Assembly: GCA_029261875.1 (NCBI GenBank)
Contig: JAJDAL010000052.1
Coordinates: forward strand, 35,015-99,014
Direction: 5' to 3'
Source of the DNA: Deltaproteobacteria bacterium
Lineage (GTDB): Bacteria; Myxococcota_A; UBA9160; JAJDAL01
Length of the DNA: 64,000 nt
Under the pieces are notes generated by a model. The model ran no database searches and was not told where the DNA came from. It worked only from the letters and a program-made list of their open reading frames with translations. How positions within the stretch are numbered: position 1 is the stretch's first letter; each line of letters starts with the position of its first letter. The translations under genes were made by a program, and so were the position numbers. Of the stretch, positions 52,347 to 60,339 are shown piece after piece.

Positions 52347-52375
52347 ATTCTAGGGGAATCGGCCGAGACCGACAA
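52347..52375 (-). promoter_or_regulatory. Sigma-70-type promoter of the regulator-metH operon
   Basis: On the minus strand TTGTCG (52370-52375) and TAGAAT (52347-52352) are separated by exactly 17 bases; they match consensus at four and five of six positions. Transcription would start near 52340, giving a leader of about 57 bases that contains the palindrome at 52302-52319. The -35 box lies six bases beyond the gspN stop codon. Confidence 0.6.
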
Positions 52376-52380
52376 TCACC

Positions 52381-53289
52381 TTAGTCCGCAGGCGGGTGTC
52401 CGTTGGCGGAGGTGACCCGCGGGCGGCCAAGGGTGCCTTCGATGCGGACCTTACCGGAGCCATCGCCGCGCAGGGGGAGTCCTGCGGAGCGCAGCACCGG
52501 GCGCAGATTCTTGTCCACCGGTTCGAGTTCGACGGTGAAATCGAGGGGCGCCTGGGCGGGAACCCGCGAGCGACCGACCTGGCCCCGGGCGTGGCCGGCG
52601 ATCAGCGGGCCTTCCAGTACCAGGGAAAGCACTTCGACCTGGGCGGTTTCGGTTCCCAGGGCCAAGACGCCGACGACACGGTCGTAGGGGATGTCGACCG
52701 GAGTTCCGGGCGCGGAGAACCAACCTTCCGTCGCTTCGAAATTGACCGCCCCTTCGGGTCCCGTGGCGAGAAATTTCAGGTCCGCGGAGATGTTGCCGGA
52801 CCCGCCGAGGCTGGCGTTCTCGGAGAAATGGGTGACGGGGATCGCGGAGAGGTCGACCTCTTCGAAGCGTCCGTCCCAGCCGGGGACCGAACCCAGCTGG
52901 AGCGTGCCGTGGGCCTTCCCCATGGGACTTTCGAGTTGGATGGCGAGGGCGGGCTCGCGCGACAACCAGCGCGTGGAAAACGCGGGGCGCACACGGATCG
53001 AATCGAATTCCAGCACCGTTCCGTCGTCGAGGGTGGCGATGACCCCCGAGGCCACCATCCCCGGACCGAGACCCGCCCAACCGATTCCGAATTCGCGCAG
53101 CGTGACCCGGCCGCCGATGGCGCGGCTGAATTCCTGTTCGAGGGTGGGTTTGAAGCGTTCGTAGGGCAGGCTCAGCAGGATGAAGAAAAGGATCAGTCCG
53201 ACACACGCAATCGGCACGCCGATCCAGACCAACCAGCGCGGAAGGCGCCGGATCCCCTCGACATCGTCCGGGGATAGTCGGGTCGCCAT
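52381..53289 (-). CDS. gspN: Type II secretion system protein GspN
   Basis: A 302-aa protein with one N-terminal membrane helix (VWIGVPIACVGLILFFILLSL, about 21-41) and a large periplasmic beta-rich domain. The words YERFKPTLEQEFSRAIG, GRVTLREFGIGW and SNISADLKF-like repeats (GSGNISADLKFLATGPEGAVNF) follow the AsmA-like pattern of GspN. It lies last in a canonical gsp order, two bases after gspM. Many T2SS operons lack gspN; its role is accessory. The ATG at 53287-53289 was chosen; the upstream extension of the frame is antisense to gspL/gspM and featureless. The stop lies six bases from the regulator's -35 box, with no terminator visible between. Confidence 0.85.
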   Translation of the reverse strand: MATRLSPDDVEGIRRLPRWLVWIGVPIACVGLILFFILLSLPYERFKPTLEQEFSRAIGGRVTLREFGIGWAGLGPGMVASGVIATLDDGTVLEFDSIRVRPAFSTRWLSREPALAIQLESPMGKAHGTLQLGSVPGWDGRFEEVDLSAIPVTHFSENASLGGSGNISADLKFLATGPEGAVNFEATEGWFSAPGTPVDIPYDRVVGVLALGTETAQVEVLSLVLEGPLIAGHARGQVGRSRVPAQAPLDFTVELEPVDKNLRPVLRSAGLPLRGDGSGKVRIEGTLGRPRVTSANGHPPAD

Positions 53290-53291
53290 GC

Positions 53292-53843
53292 CTAGACGGG
53301 CTCGAAGGTCGAGACCGTGAAGCGTACGTCGAGCAGGCTCGACGTATCCGAGCGTGCGTTGATGCGCAGGTTCTTCACCGACAACATCATTTTCTCCGCC
53401 GACTCGATGGCGTGAAGATACTTGACGACCTGATTCAAGGTGACGCTCTTGAGAGAGACTTGAACCTTGGTCTCGCGGTATTTCTCGCCGCTGGGCGAAG
53501 GTTGCGGGTCGATGGCGTCGAGGCTGACCAGCGAATCTTTTGCGAGTTGTTCGAGTTCGGCACGGATACTGAGATTGCGTCCCTGCTTCGCGATGCGTTC
53601 TTCGACGTGGACCAGGCGGCCTTGGACTTCGTTGAGTTCGGCCATCAGGCGGCTGACGACTTCGACCTGGGCTCCGGCGCGTTCCGCGCGTACCTGCGCT
53701 TCGTCGCCGCCGGATGACGTCGAGTCGACCACGAGGTACACGACGAGCAAGAGGGCGAGACCCACGGCGGCGCCCACGTATGCGCGTTCGCGCGACGACA
53801 GATTGGCGAAGGCGGTGCGTACTTTGTCGAGTGCTTCGCTCAT
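53292..53843 (-). CDS. gspM: Type II secretion system protein GspM
   Basis: A 183-aa inner-membrane platform protein. A short cytoplasmic N-terminus with LSSRERAYVGAAVG leads into one helix (about 24-40), then a coiled-coil-prone stretch (EVVSRLMAELNEVQGRLVHVEERIAKQG) and a ferredoxin-like C-terminal domain (VQVSLKSVTLNQVVKYLHAIES, VKNLRINARSD). This is the GspM/PilO build. The ATG overlaps the gspL stop by four bases, and the partner interaction GspL-GspM is standard for the machine. Identification rests on layout and position as much as sequence. Confidence 0.88.
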   Translation of the reverse strand: MSEALDKVRTAFANLSSRERAYVGAAVGLALLLVVYLVVDSTSSGGDEAQVRAERAGAQVEVVSRLMAELNEVQGRLVHVEERIAKQGRNLSIRAELEQLAKDSLVSLDAIDPQPSPSGEKYRETKVQVSLKSVTLNQVVKYLHAIESAEKMMLSVKNLRINARSDTSSLLDVRFTVSTFEPV

Positions 53844-55408
53844 CCTCGTTCCCCCGGATCCGCAAGGCTGATGGTGAGGGTGAAACTGTTGCCTCCGCGG
53901 CGCGTGTCACGGGTGACTTCCCCGGGTTCGACGCGGCTGAAGACTTCGAATTCGCGCAGCTGGTTGGCCAGGCGATCCACGGCGGCGAAGTCCGCCGCGC
54001 GGCCGCGGATGCGGATCGACTTGCGGTCCACGTTCAACTCTTCGAGTTCGATGTCGAGATCCGCGGGGACCCGGCTCGAGATTTCCTGCAGCAGGTCGAG
54101 GGCCGACAGGTTGCCGCGGTAGACCCCCAGGAAATCCGCGCGGTCGCGCGCGGACTTGACTGCCGCTTCGAGAGCGCGCTCGACATCTTTCGGGACGGGT
54201 CGGCCCGGGAAGGCTTGCTGGTAGAGTTTCGCGACCTGCTGCTCCATTTCCTGGGCGCGGTCCGCATGTCCGGAGCTCGAGAAGTAGTTGCCGAGGAAGA
54301 AGAGCAGAATGGCGGCCGCCACAAGGCCGGCGGTCACGCGGAAACGCTTGACGATTTCCGCCATGTCCATGCGGTAGCCGAACTCGTCCTGGCGGAAGTT
54401 CATGTGGGTGCGCGCGCGGAGGCTGCCGCGCAGCGCCAGCGCGCAGGCGGCGCCGAAACGCAGTGGATCGCCGGCGGCGACGAGGGCCGGGCCGGCGGCG
54501 CTACGCGGGAAGGCCAGTCGCGCCGCCCGGATGCCGATGCGTTCGGTCAGGTACTCGTCGATCCGGTGCAGGTGCGCGGTTCCACCGAACAATGTGATCT
54601 CTTCGATGGGGGGGGCGCCGTCGGCTTGCAGGGCTGCGAAACTCGCCAGGCTGCGCTTGATCTCGCGGGCGAGGCGATCCAGGGCGGCCACGGCTTCGGT
54701 GTCGGGACTTTCGAATCCGCGTTTGAAGATTCCGTCTTCGTGCTTGATGCGCTCCGCTTCGATCACGGGAACGCCCCGGTCCTTGGCGAGCGCTTCGGTC
54801 AGCGCGAGTCCCGCGACGGGAATCGTCCGCATGCCGACGGGTTCGCCGTCGCGCAGCAGGCATAGGGTGGTTTGCGTGTGACCGATGTCGGCGAGTAAGC
54901 GGACGCCGGGAAGATCGAAGAGCAAGCCGAGATTGCCGAGGACGAAACCTTCGGATTCGACCACACGCGGCTCGATGTCCGCTTCTTCCAGGGTTTCGAG
55001 CAGGCGGGCGACCTGGGTGCGCTGGGCGATGGTGGCGACGACGTCCGATTGGGTCCGGTCGCCTCCGACCCGTTGCCACCCCACCACGATCTCTTCGAGG
55101 TCGAAGGGGGTCTGGCTCTCGACTTCGAAGGGGACCGCCTGGGCGATCTTCTTCTTGTCCGTGAAGGGGAAATGGATCCTCCGGCTCGAGAGCTTCGCGC
55201 CTTCGAGCGCGCAGATCACGTATTCCGTAGGGAGCTTGTGGGTGAGAATCAAACTCCGCAGCAGCTGGACGGTTCCCGGCCCATCGGATTCGAGCTGCAT
55301 CTCGCGCAGCTGAACCACCTGGGTTTCGCGCAGGGATTGCTGCAGCTCACAGGCTTTGATGCTGTAGGTCCCGATATCCAATCCGAGAATGGTGCGTCCC
55401 AATGCCAT
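53840..55408 (-). CDS. gspL: Type II secretion system protein GspL (PilM-PilN-like)
   Basis: A 522-aa protein. The N-terminal half is an actin-like PilM-type cytoplasmic domain: ILGLDIGTYSIKACEL (about 7-22), PFTDKKKIAQAVPFEVE, LLADIGHTQTTLCLL and ITLFGGTAHLHRIDEYL. One membrane helix follows (about 364-384, VTAGLVAAAILLFFLGNYF), then a PilN-like periplasmic part ending in IRIRGRAADFAAVDRLANQL. GspL couples the GspE ATPase to the periplasmic pseudopilus base. The ATG at 55406-55408 lies two bases after the gspK stop and gives the exact family N-terminus; a GTG-type extension further upstream only overlaps gspK. The actin-like core is better preserved than in enterobacterial GspL. Confidence 0.9.
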   Translation of the reverse strand: MALGRTILGLDIGTYSIKACELQQSLRETQVVQLREMQLESDGPGTVQLLRSLILTHKLPTEYVICALEGAKLSSRRIHFPFTDKKKIAQAVPFEVESQTPFDLEEIVVGWQRVGGDRTQSDVVATIAQRTQVARLLETLEEADIEPRVVESEGFVLGNLGLLFDLPGVRLLADIGHTQTTLCLLRDGEPVGMRTIPVAGLALTEALAKDRGVPVIEAERIKHEDGIFKRGFESPDTEAVAALDRLAREIKRSLASFAALQADGAPPIEEITLFGGTAHLHRIDEYLTERIGIRAARLAFPRSAAGPALVAAGDPLRFGAACALALRGSLRARTHMNFRQDEFGYRMDMAEIVKRFRVTAGLVAAAILLFFLGNYFSSSGHADRAQEMEQQVAKLYQQAFPGRPVPKDVERALEAAVKSARDRADFLGVYRGNLSALDLLQEISSRVPADLDIELEELNVDRKSIRIRGRAADFAAVDRLANQLREFEVFSRVEPGEVTRDTRRGGNSFTLTISLADPGERG

Positions 55409-55410
55409 GC

Positions 55411-56478
55411 TCAGTACACCCGCCAATAGAAGAACCGCGGTTCCGAGGGAGATGTGCGGTCGATTACGGTTTCAACGGTTCGCGCAATGTCGCCCACGCT
55501 TGCGCGCGACGCTACGAGAAAATAATTGGTGCTGAAGCTGGGCTCCGGAAAGATGGTGTCGAAGTAGTCTCCGATGGAGACGCAGCGCTCACCTTCGCTG
55601 TCTTTGCAGAAGATCTGGTTTTCTTCCGCCAGCTCCTCGCGCGCTTCCACCACCTCGCGCACGGTGTCCTCGTCCGCGAGTTCGAATTCCCCGCCGGTGC
55701 CGTGGTAGATGAGGGACAACACCCAGGAGTCGGCGGTGTTGGGGTTGATGCCGCCGCCGCCGTACGGGGGATGGACGCTGAGGTAGGGACGCAGGGCCTG
55801 GACGAGGTTGTGGTCGAAGCCTTCGATCCTTCCCAATTCGTCGAGGGATTGCAGCGGTGCGTTGCTCACCTTGTAGGGCGGGTCCTGGAGCTGGTAGTAG
55901 TCGTTCTCGTCGGTTCCGGAACCGTGGCGTTCTTCGTCCGTGTCGATCCAATCGATCAGGTTGACGGCGAGGTCCCCTGGGTCGAGCAGCTCGCGTTCCG
56001 CCGGCGGAATTTCCATCTCGTCGATGACCTTCTCGAGGACCGCGGTCAAATACAGCTCCGTGTCGTCCAGCGCCGCACCTTCTTCGTCGAAGAGTGCATT
56101 GATATTCAGCTTGTTCCCCACGTCTTCGATCCGCAGCGCGAGCTGCGTGCCTTCCGGGGCGGGAAGCTCGACGTCTCCGGCCAGGGCCCAGGGGTCCTGG
56201 TCGGTTTCGAATTGGGCTTCGCCATCGCCTTCCTCTTCTTCGAGCAGCCGATCTTCCACCAACAGCGCGTGGGCCAAGCGCACGCCACCGCGGGCCAGCG
56301 CTTCCGCCTGGGCGGCGGCATCGCGGTTGTTCGCGATGGCGTAATCCACCGTTGCGTAGCGCATGAAGCTCGCGATTCCGCTCGTGAGCAGCAAGATGAA
56401 GAACAGCACGAGGAGCAGCACGATGCCGGATTGGTGCCGGTTTCGTGCGGTCTCGGTCGGTTGCGTCAAAGGCTTCAA
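55411..56478 (-). CDS. gspK: Type II secretion minor pseudopilin GspK
   Basis: A 355-aa protein. A prepilin-like N-terminus reads RHQSGIVLLLVLFFILLLTSG (about 14-34): cleavage after the Gly, and no Glu at +5, as is usual for GspK. The large periplasmic part has LRIEDVGNKLNINALFDEEG, LIDWIDTDEERHG and INPNTADSWVLSLIY, the family's repeated N-x-N-x-A signatures. GspK tops the pseudopilus tip with GspI and GspJ. The start is uncertain: a TTG at 56476-56478, with a purine-rich GGAAG upstream, gives a normal leader; a TTG at 56526 would overlap gspJ by 34 bases. Two Cys (FCKDSEGERC) may form a disulfide. Confidence 0.88.
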   Translation of the reverse strand: MKPLTQPTETARNRHQSGIVLLLVLFFILLLTSGIASFMRYATVDYAIANNRDAAAQAEALARGGVRLAHALLVEDRLLEEEEGDGEAQFETDQDPWALAGDVELPAPEGTQLALRIEDVGNKLNINALFDEEGAALDDTELYLTAVLEKVIDEMEIPPAERELLDPGDLAVNLIDWIDTDEERHGSGTDENDYYQLQDPPYKVSNAPLQSLDELGRIEGFDHNLVQALRPYLSVHPPYGGGGINPNTADSWVLSLIYHGTGGEFELADEDTVREVVEAREELAEENQIFCKDSEGERCVSIGDYFDTIFPEPSFSTNYFLVASRASVGDIARTVETVIDRTSPSEPRFFYWRVY

Positions 56479-56492
56479 GGTTCTCGTTCTTC

Positions 56493-57404
56493 CTACTTGT
56501 CGTCGCCGAAAACTTCGCTCAAACAATTGCTGGCGATGAACTGTCGCTCATCCTCACCCAAATGGTCCCTCGCACAGGCGTCTGGGTTGTCCTGGAACAG
56601 GCGGACCATATCGGGAGAAGGGTTCAGTAGACATTGACCGACCGTCAGACATTGCTCTTCACCGTCGCCATCGTCCTCCCCGCCGTTTGAACTGAGTTCC
56701 CCTTTGAGTTCTTCGCGGGAGATCGGACGTAGTGGAATCAATACGCGTCGTTTGAAGGGGCCGATGGGCTCGCCCTCCGGATCCGCGAGGTTCGTCAGGG
56801 CGACTTCGATTTCCGCCGCGATGGGAAGCTCTCCGGAGCGCTCCAAGGTGGAGGAATCCCACTCGTCTTCCCAGTCGCCGTCTTCGGTCATGAATCGCAC
56901 TCCGAAGCGTTGCAGGCCCTCGGACATCAGCAATACGCCCTCGTCCCCCTCGCGGGGCAGCCTTCGATCGAGTTCCTCCGGGAGCCCCGAAGCGCTCCAG
57001 CGAAACAGCGCGAGGTCGCCGTCGTCGGACTTGGCAGCCACGTAGGCGATTTGCCCCAAGGGCGACCGCCGCGCCGCGGAGGCGCGCAGGGCCTGGGACT
57101 GACTGATGAACTTGATGCTCTCGGACCCGGTATCGGAATCTCGGCTCTCTCCCAGGAAGAGCCACGGGTGCTCGATGGGATCCATTTCTTCGGGCTTCAC
57201 CATCAAGAAAGCGCCCTCGAGATCGCGCGCGACGCGGTCGAGAATCGCGACTGCGCGCCGCGTGTTGCGCGTGCGCTCCTGGAGTGAAGTGCTGCTGCGC
57301 ATGAACTGGACGTAATAGGTGGCCACGGACGCCGTCACGACGACGGTGAAGAAGATCACCGCGAGCATTTCGATCAGCGTGAATCCGGAATGGCGCCGCT
57401 TCAC
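56493..57404 (-). CDS. gspJ: Type II secretion minor pseudopilin GspJ with Cys-rich acidic tail
   Basis: A 303-aa protein with a class III leader MKRRHSG and the methylation motif FTLIEML (Glu at +5). Then comes a pilin helix with TRNTRRAVAILDRVARDLEGAF, characteristic of GspJ. The central part contains EGLQRFGVRFMTEDGDWEDEW and PIAAEIEVAL. Most GspJ proteins stop near 200 residues. This one has about 65 more, rich in Asp and Glu (NGGEDDGDGEEQ), with four Cys spaced over 45 residues. The ATG overlaps the gspI stop by four bases. The tail is the odd feature, perhaps stabilised by disulfides in the periplasm. Confidence 0.88.
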   Translation of the reverse strand: MKRRHSGFTLIEMLAVIFFTVVVTASVATYYVQFMRSSTSLQERTRNTRRAVAILDRVARDLEGAFLMVKPEEMDPIEHPWLFLGESRDSDTGSESIKFISQSQALRASAARRSPLGQIAYVAAKSDDGDLALFRWSASGLPEELDRRLPREGDEGVLLMSEGLQRFGVRFMTEDGDWEDEWDSSTLERSGELPIAAEIEVALTNLADPEGEPIGPFKRRVLIPLRPISREELKGELSSNGGEDDGDGEEQCLTVGQCLLNPSPDMVRLFQDNPDACARDHLGEDERQFIASNCLSEVFGDDK

Positions 57405-58000
57405 GAATCGTCTCCGATCGGATCGCTCTCCGGGTGATCCCCGTCGTGGTCCCCGGAGTCCGCGTCTTCGCCTTCGGGCTCGAGCCCTTCGATCAGGTCG
57501 GAGACGGCTTCGGTATTGAACGCGTAGGTGGTGCGCGTCGCGTACTCCTCGTGGACCCCGCTCGTCCAGTACGCGCGAACTTCGATCGAGAGCAGCGGCG
57601 GGTCCGATTGGGCGGTGGAGGGCGCGAGTACCGTATTCAGGTTGATGTCCGAGGCTTCGGGGTTGAAGTGATCGTCCTCTTCGGCCGCGTCGGGTCGGAA
57701 CGCCTTGGGGTCGAGTTCGAGTTCCCGGGTCTCGATTTCGAGGCGGATTCCATCTTCGTTTTCGTCCTCTTCTTCGGTCCCGATTTCCGGCACGGCGCCC
57801 GTCGCCAAGCCGATTTCGATGTCCGCCATGCGCTCGTCGGCCAGCAAGCCCGCCACCATGCGACGCTCGGCCCGCTCCTCGCCCCGCATGGCCTGCATGG
57901 CCGACCCGACGATCACGGAGAACCAGAGTCCGAGGAACGCGACGGCTGCGAGAACCTCGAGCAGGGAAAACCCCGCCGTGCGCGACCTAGACTTCGTCAT
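57401..58000 (-). CDS. gspI: Type II secretion minor pseudopilin GspI-like with acidic tail
   Basis: A 199-aa protein that starts with a short basic leader and the cleavage and helix motif AGFSLLEVLAAVAFLGLWF (Glu at +5), as in GspI and GspV. The middle segment has EERMADIEIG-like sequence (LLADERMADIEIGLA), the Asp/Glu-rich loop TEEEDENEDG and LSIEVRAYW. The last 30 residues are extremely acidic (EGEDADSGDHDGDHPESDP). Assignment to gspI follows from its place between gspH and gspJ. The start ATG lies 14 bases inside the end of gspH. Acidic tails are unusual and might bind calcium or suit a saline habitat. Confidence 0.83.
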   Translation of the reverse strand: MTKSRSRTAGFSLLEVLAAVAFLGLWFSVIVGSAMQAMRGEERAERRMVAGLLADERMADIEIGLATGAVPEIGTEEEDENEDGIRLEIETRELELDPKAFRPDAAEEDDHFNPEASDINLNTVLAPSTAQSDPPLLSIEVRAYWTSGVHEEYATRTTYAFNTEAVSDLIEGLEPEGEDADSGDHDGDHPESDPIGDDS

Positions 58001-58577
58001 CGTAGATCCGAACCGTGTCGGCCAGGGGGAGCAGCTCCAGCCGAATGCGATAGCCCGCTTCGTGGACGAGAAAGACTTCGGTGTGTTCGGTGGTGCCGTC
58101 GCGTTCGAAGGGGATTTCCACGGTGCCGCTGTCGACTCTCTCGAGATCCGACTCGATGAAATCGAAAAAGATTCCGTCGTCGAGTCGCTGGCTTTTCCCG
58201 AAATGGTTGGGAACGGGTTCGAAATCGCGTTCCGTCGTGGCGGGCGCCGAGAGGGCGATCTCGATCTCGTCGTAGTAGTAGCTGTCCTCGTCTTCGACGA
58301 GGGCTCCTTCGTCGATCTCCTCGGTTTCCGGCGGGGGCTTCCATTCGATGCGAAACGAGGAGTCGTCGAGATTGATGAGCATGCGATGAGGGGCGCCGCG
58401 CATGACGGCGCTTTGGCGCGCGAACTCGAGGTCCAGAGCCATCCGCTCGGCCTGATCGCGCAGTTCCGAAAATTGCTGAAAACCGAGATTGGGGACGACG
58501 ATGCCGGTGATCATCGCGAACAGCGCGACAACCGCGAGCATTTCGATCAGCGTGAATCCGCGGCGCCTCGCGTCCAC
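57987..58577 (-). CDS. gspH: Type II secretion pseudopilin GspH
   Basis: A 196-aa protein. The leader MDARRRG is followed by FTLIEMLAVVALFAMITGIVVP and then QAERMALDLEFARQSAVMRGAPHRMLI, a stretch typical of GspH. An acidic central insert (TEEIDEGALVEDEDSYYYDE) precedes the C-terminal DGTTEHTEVFLVHEAGYRIRL. The start is a GTG at 58575-58577, chosen because GGAGGAG lies seven bases before it (58585-58591). Upstream residues in the same frame form a long basic extension that is incompatible with a prepilin leader. It lies 26 bases after gspG and overlaps gspI by 14 bases. Confidence 0.87.
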   Translation of the reverse strand: MDARRRGFTLIEMLAVVALFAMITGIVVPNLGFQQFSELRDQAERMALDLEFARQSAVMRGAPHRMLINLDDSSFRIEWKPPPETEEIDEGALVEDEDSYYYDEIEIALSAPATTERDFEPVPNHFGKSQRLDDGIFFDFIESDLERVDSGTVEIPFERDGTTEHTEVFLVHEAGYRIRLELLPLADTVRIYDDEV

Positions 58578-58584
58578 GTTCGCT

Positions 58585-58591
58585 CTCCTCC
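58585..58591 (-). promoter_or_regulatory. Ribosome-binding site that sets the GTG start of gspH
   Basis: GGAGGAG on the minus strand, seven bases before the GTG at 58577. It rules out the much longer in-frame extension. Confidence 0.7.
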
Positions 58592-58603
58592 CCACGTCAC
58601 GGA

Positions 58604-59080
58604 TCACAGCGCCTCGTCGTTTTCCCAGTTTCCGATGTCGGCGTTGATCCCTTCGCCGCCCGGAGCGTTGTCGGCTCCCCAAGACCACAGGTCGAAACCG
58701 TCCGGATTCTGGTCGCCGGGCACCAGGTAGTTGTAGGGTTCACCCCAGGGATCGAGCGGGACGGTCTTTTGATCGAGATAGCCGCCGGCGAGGTAACGGC
58801 GTGGCTCCGGCGCGGTCGTGGGTCGACTCACGAGAGCATCGAGGCCCTGCTCGGTGGTGGGATAGCGCGAATTGTCGACGCGGTAGAAATTGAGCGCGCT
58901 CTCGATCTTGTCCATCTGGGCTTTCGCGGTGCTGACTTCCGCCTCCCGAAGGCGGCCAAAGACCGCGACGCCGACCAGACCGGTGAGCAAGCCGATGATG
59001 ACCACCACCGCCATGATCTCGATCAGCGAGAAACCTCGCTTGCGTCGATTCTTCGGGCATTGCCGATGCCGATGATTCAT
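58604..59080 (-). CDS. gspG: Type II secretion major pseudopilin GspG
   Basis: A 158-aa protein. It has a basic leader, prepilin cleavage before FSLIEIMAVVVIIGLLTG, then the family-defining stretch AQMDKIESALNFYRVDNSRYPTTEQGLDAL (described here in part) and the C-terminal calcium-site region DPWGEPYNYL and SWGADNAPGGEGINADIGNW. It is the main subunit of the periplasmic piston that pushes substrates through the secretin. The ATG at 59078-59080 gives a 16-residue leader of normal size. It lies 19 bases after gspF. Confidence 0.95.
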   Translation of the reverse strand: MNHRHRQCPKNRRKRGFSLIEIMAVVVIIGLLTGLVGVAVFGRLREAEVSTAKAQMDKIESALNFYRVDNSRYPTTEQGLDALVSRPTTAPEPRRYLAGGYLDQKTVPLDPWGEPYNYLVPGDQNPDGFDLWSWGADNAPGGEGINADIGNWENDEAL

Positions 59081-59099
59081 GGAATCTCCCTTCCTGGGT

Positions 59100-60332
59100 C
59101 TAGAACGAGTTCGTGATGTTGAGCATGGGTACGAGAGTGGATGCGATGATGAAACCGACGACGCCCACCATGGCGAGAATCAAGAGCGGTTCCATCAGCG
59201 CGGTCATGCGCGTGACGGTGGTTTCGACCTGTTCGTCGTAGGTCTCGGCCACTTTGTTCAGCATGGATTCGAGCTCGCCGCTGCGCTCCCCCACGTCGAC
59301 CATGTAGGTGACGAGGGCGGGAAACTGTCCGCTCTGGCGCAGGGGCGCGGCAATCGAGGCGCCCTTGGTGATGCTTTCGCGGGCCTCGTCGACGGCGGCG
59401 CCGATCACGCGGTTGTTCGCCACGTGACGGGCGATGTCGAGGGAGCGCACGATCGGGATTCCGCCCGCGAGGAGCGTCGAGAGGGTGCGGGTGAAGCGCG
59501 AGATCGCGAGCACCCGGTTGACCCGACCCAGAATCGGGAGGCGCAGCTTGAATTGGTCGTAGGCGATGCGGCCGCGTTCGGTCCGAATCACGGCTCGCAG
59601 GACGCTTGCGGAGACCAACACGCTGAGGATGATGGCCCACCACCAGTTCCGCACGAGGTCGGCGCCGGCGATGATCGCCCGTGTGTAGATGGGCAATTCC
59701 GCGCCGAGACTCAGGAGTAGGGAGGTGATGGGAGGGAGCACAACCGTTACCAGGACCGCGACCACGACCAACGCGACGACGAACATCAGGGCCGGATAGA
59801 TCATGATCGACGTGACTTTGTTACGTAGACGCACCTGGCTCTCCAGGTATTCGGCCAGGCGCGCCAGGACGGTCTCCAGCGCGCCGCCGGTCTCACCGGC
59901 GCGTACCATGCTGACGTAGAGATCCGAAAAGGGTCCCGATTGCGCCATGGCGTCCGCCAGGGTCGAACCTTCGTTGACCCGCTCGCGGACGCTGGCAATC
60001 ACGCTCTTGAGTCGGTTGTTCTCGACCTGTTCCGTGAGCGCCGAAAGCGCCTCGACCAGGGGGACGCTGGCGCCGATCATGGTCGAGAGCTGGCGTGTGG
60101 CCAAGGCCAGGTCCATGCCCGAGATGCGTCGAAAAGAGGGCAGGGAAAAGGAACGGTTGCCTTTGGCCTTCGGTTCGTTCGCGCGCACCCGGCCGGAGGT
60201 CTCGGTGATTTCGGTCGGGAAGATGCCGTCGCGGCGCAGCTTGGCGCGCGCCTCGCGGGCGTTCTCGGCATCGACGAGCGCCGATGTCGAACGACCTCCA
60301 CTGGTCATTCCCTTGTACTGATAGACCGGCAT
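59100..60332 (-). CDS. gspF: Type II secretion inner-membrane platform protein GspF
   Basis: A 410-aa protein. The family start MPVYQYKGMTSGGRS is followed by ENAREARAKLRRDGIFPTEI and a repeated GspF cytoplasmic domain: LALATRQLSTMIGASVPLVEAL (about 76-97) and again AISRFTRTLSTLLAGGIPIV. Three membrane helices lie near 175-200, 225-250 and at the C-terminus (LLILAMVGVVGFIIASTLVPML). The signature VRAGETGGALETVL is visible. GspF is the central transmembrane platform contacted by GspE and GspL. The ATG at 60330-60332 lies seven bases after the gspE stop; a longer frame upstream is antisense to gspE and was rejected. Confidence 0.95.
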   Translation of the reverse strand: MPVYQYKGMTSGGRSTSALVDAENAREARAKLRRDGIFPTEITETSGRVRANEPKAKGNRSFSLPSFRRISGMDLALATRQLSTMIGASVPLVEALSALTEQVENNRLKSVIASVRERVNEGSTLADAMAQSGPFSDLYVSMVRAGETGGALETVLARLAEYLESQVRLRNKVTSIMIYPALMFVVALVVVAVLVTVVLPPITSLLLSLGAELPIYTRAIIAGADLVRNWWWAIILSVLVSASVLRAVIRTERGRIAYDQFKLRLPILGRVNRVLAISRFTRTLSTLLAGGIPIVRSLDIARHVANNRVIGAAVDEARESITKGASIAAPLRQSGQFPALVTYMVDVGERSGELESMLNKVAETYDEQVETTVTRMTALMEPLLILAMVGVVGFIIASTLVPMLNITNSF

Positions 60333-60339
60333 AATGTTG

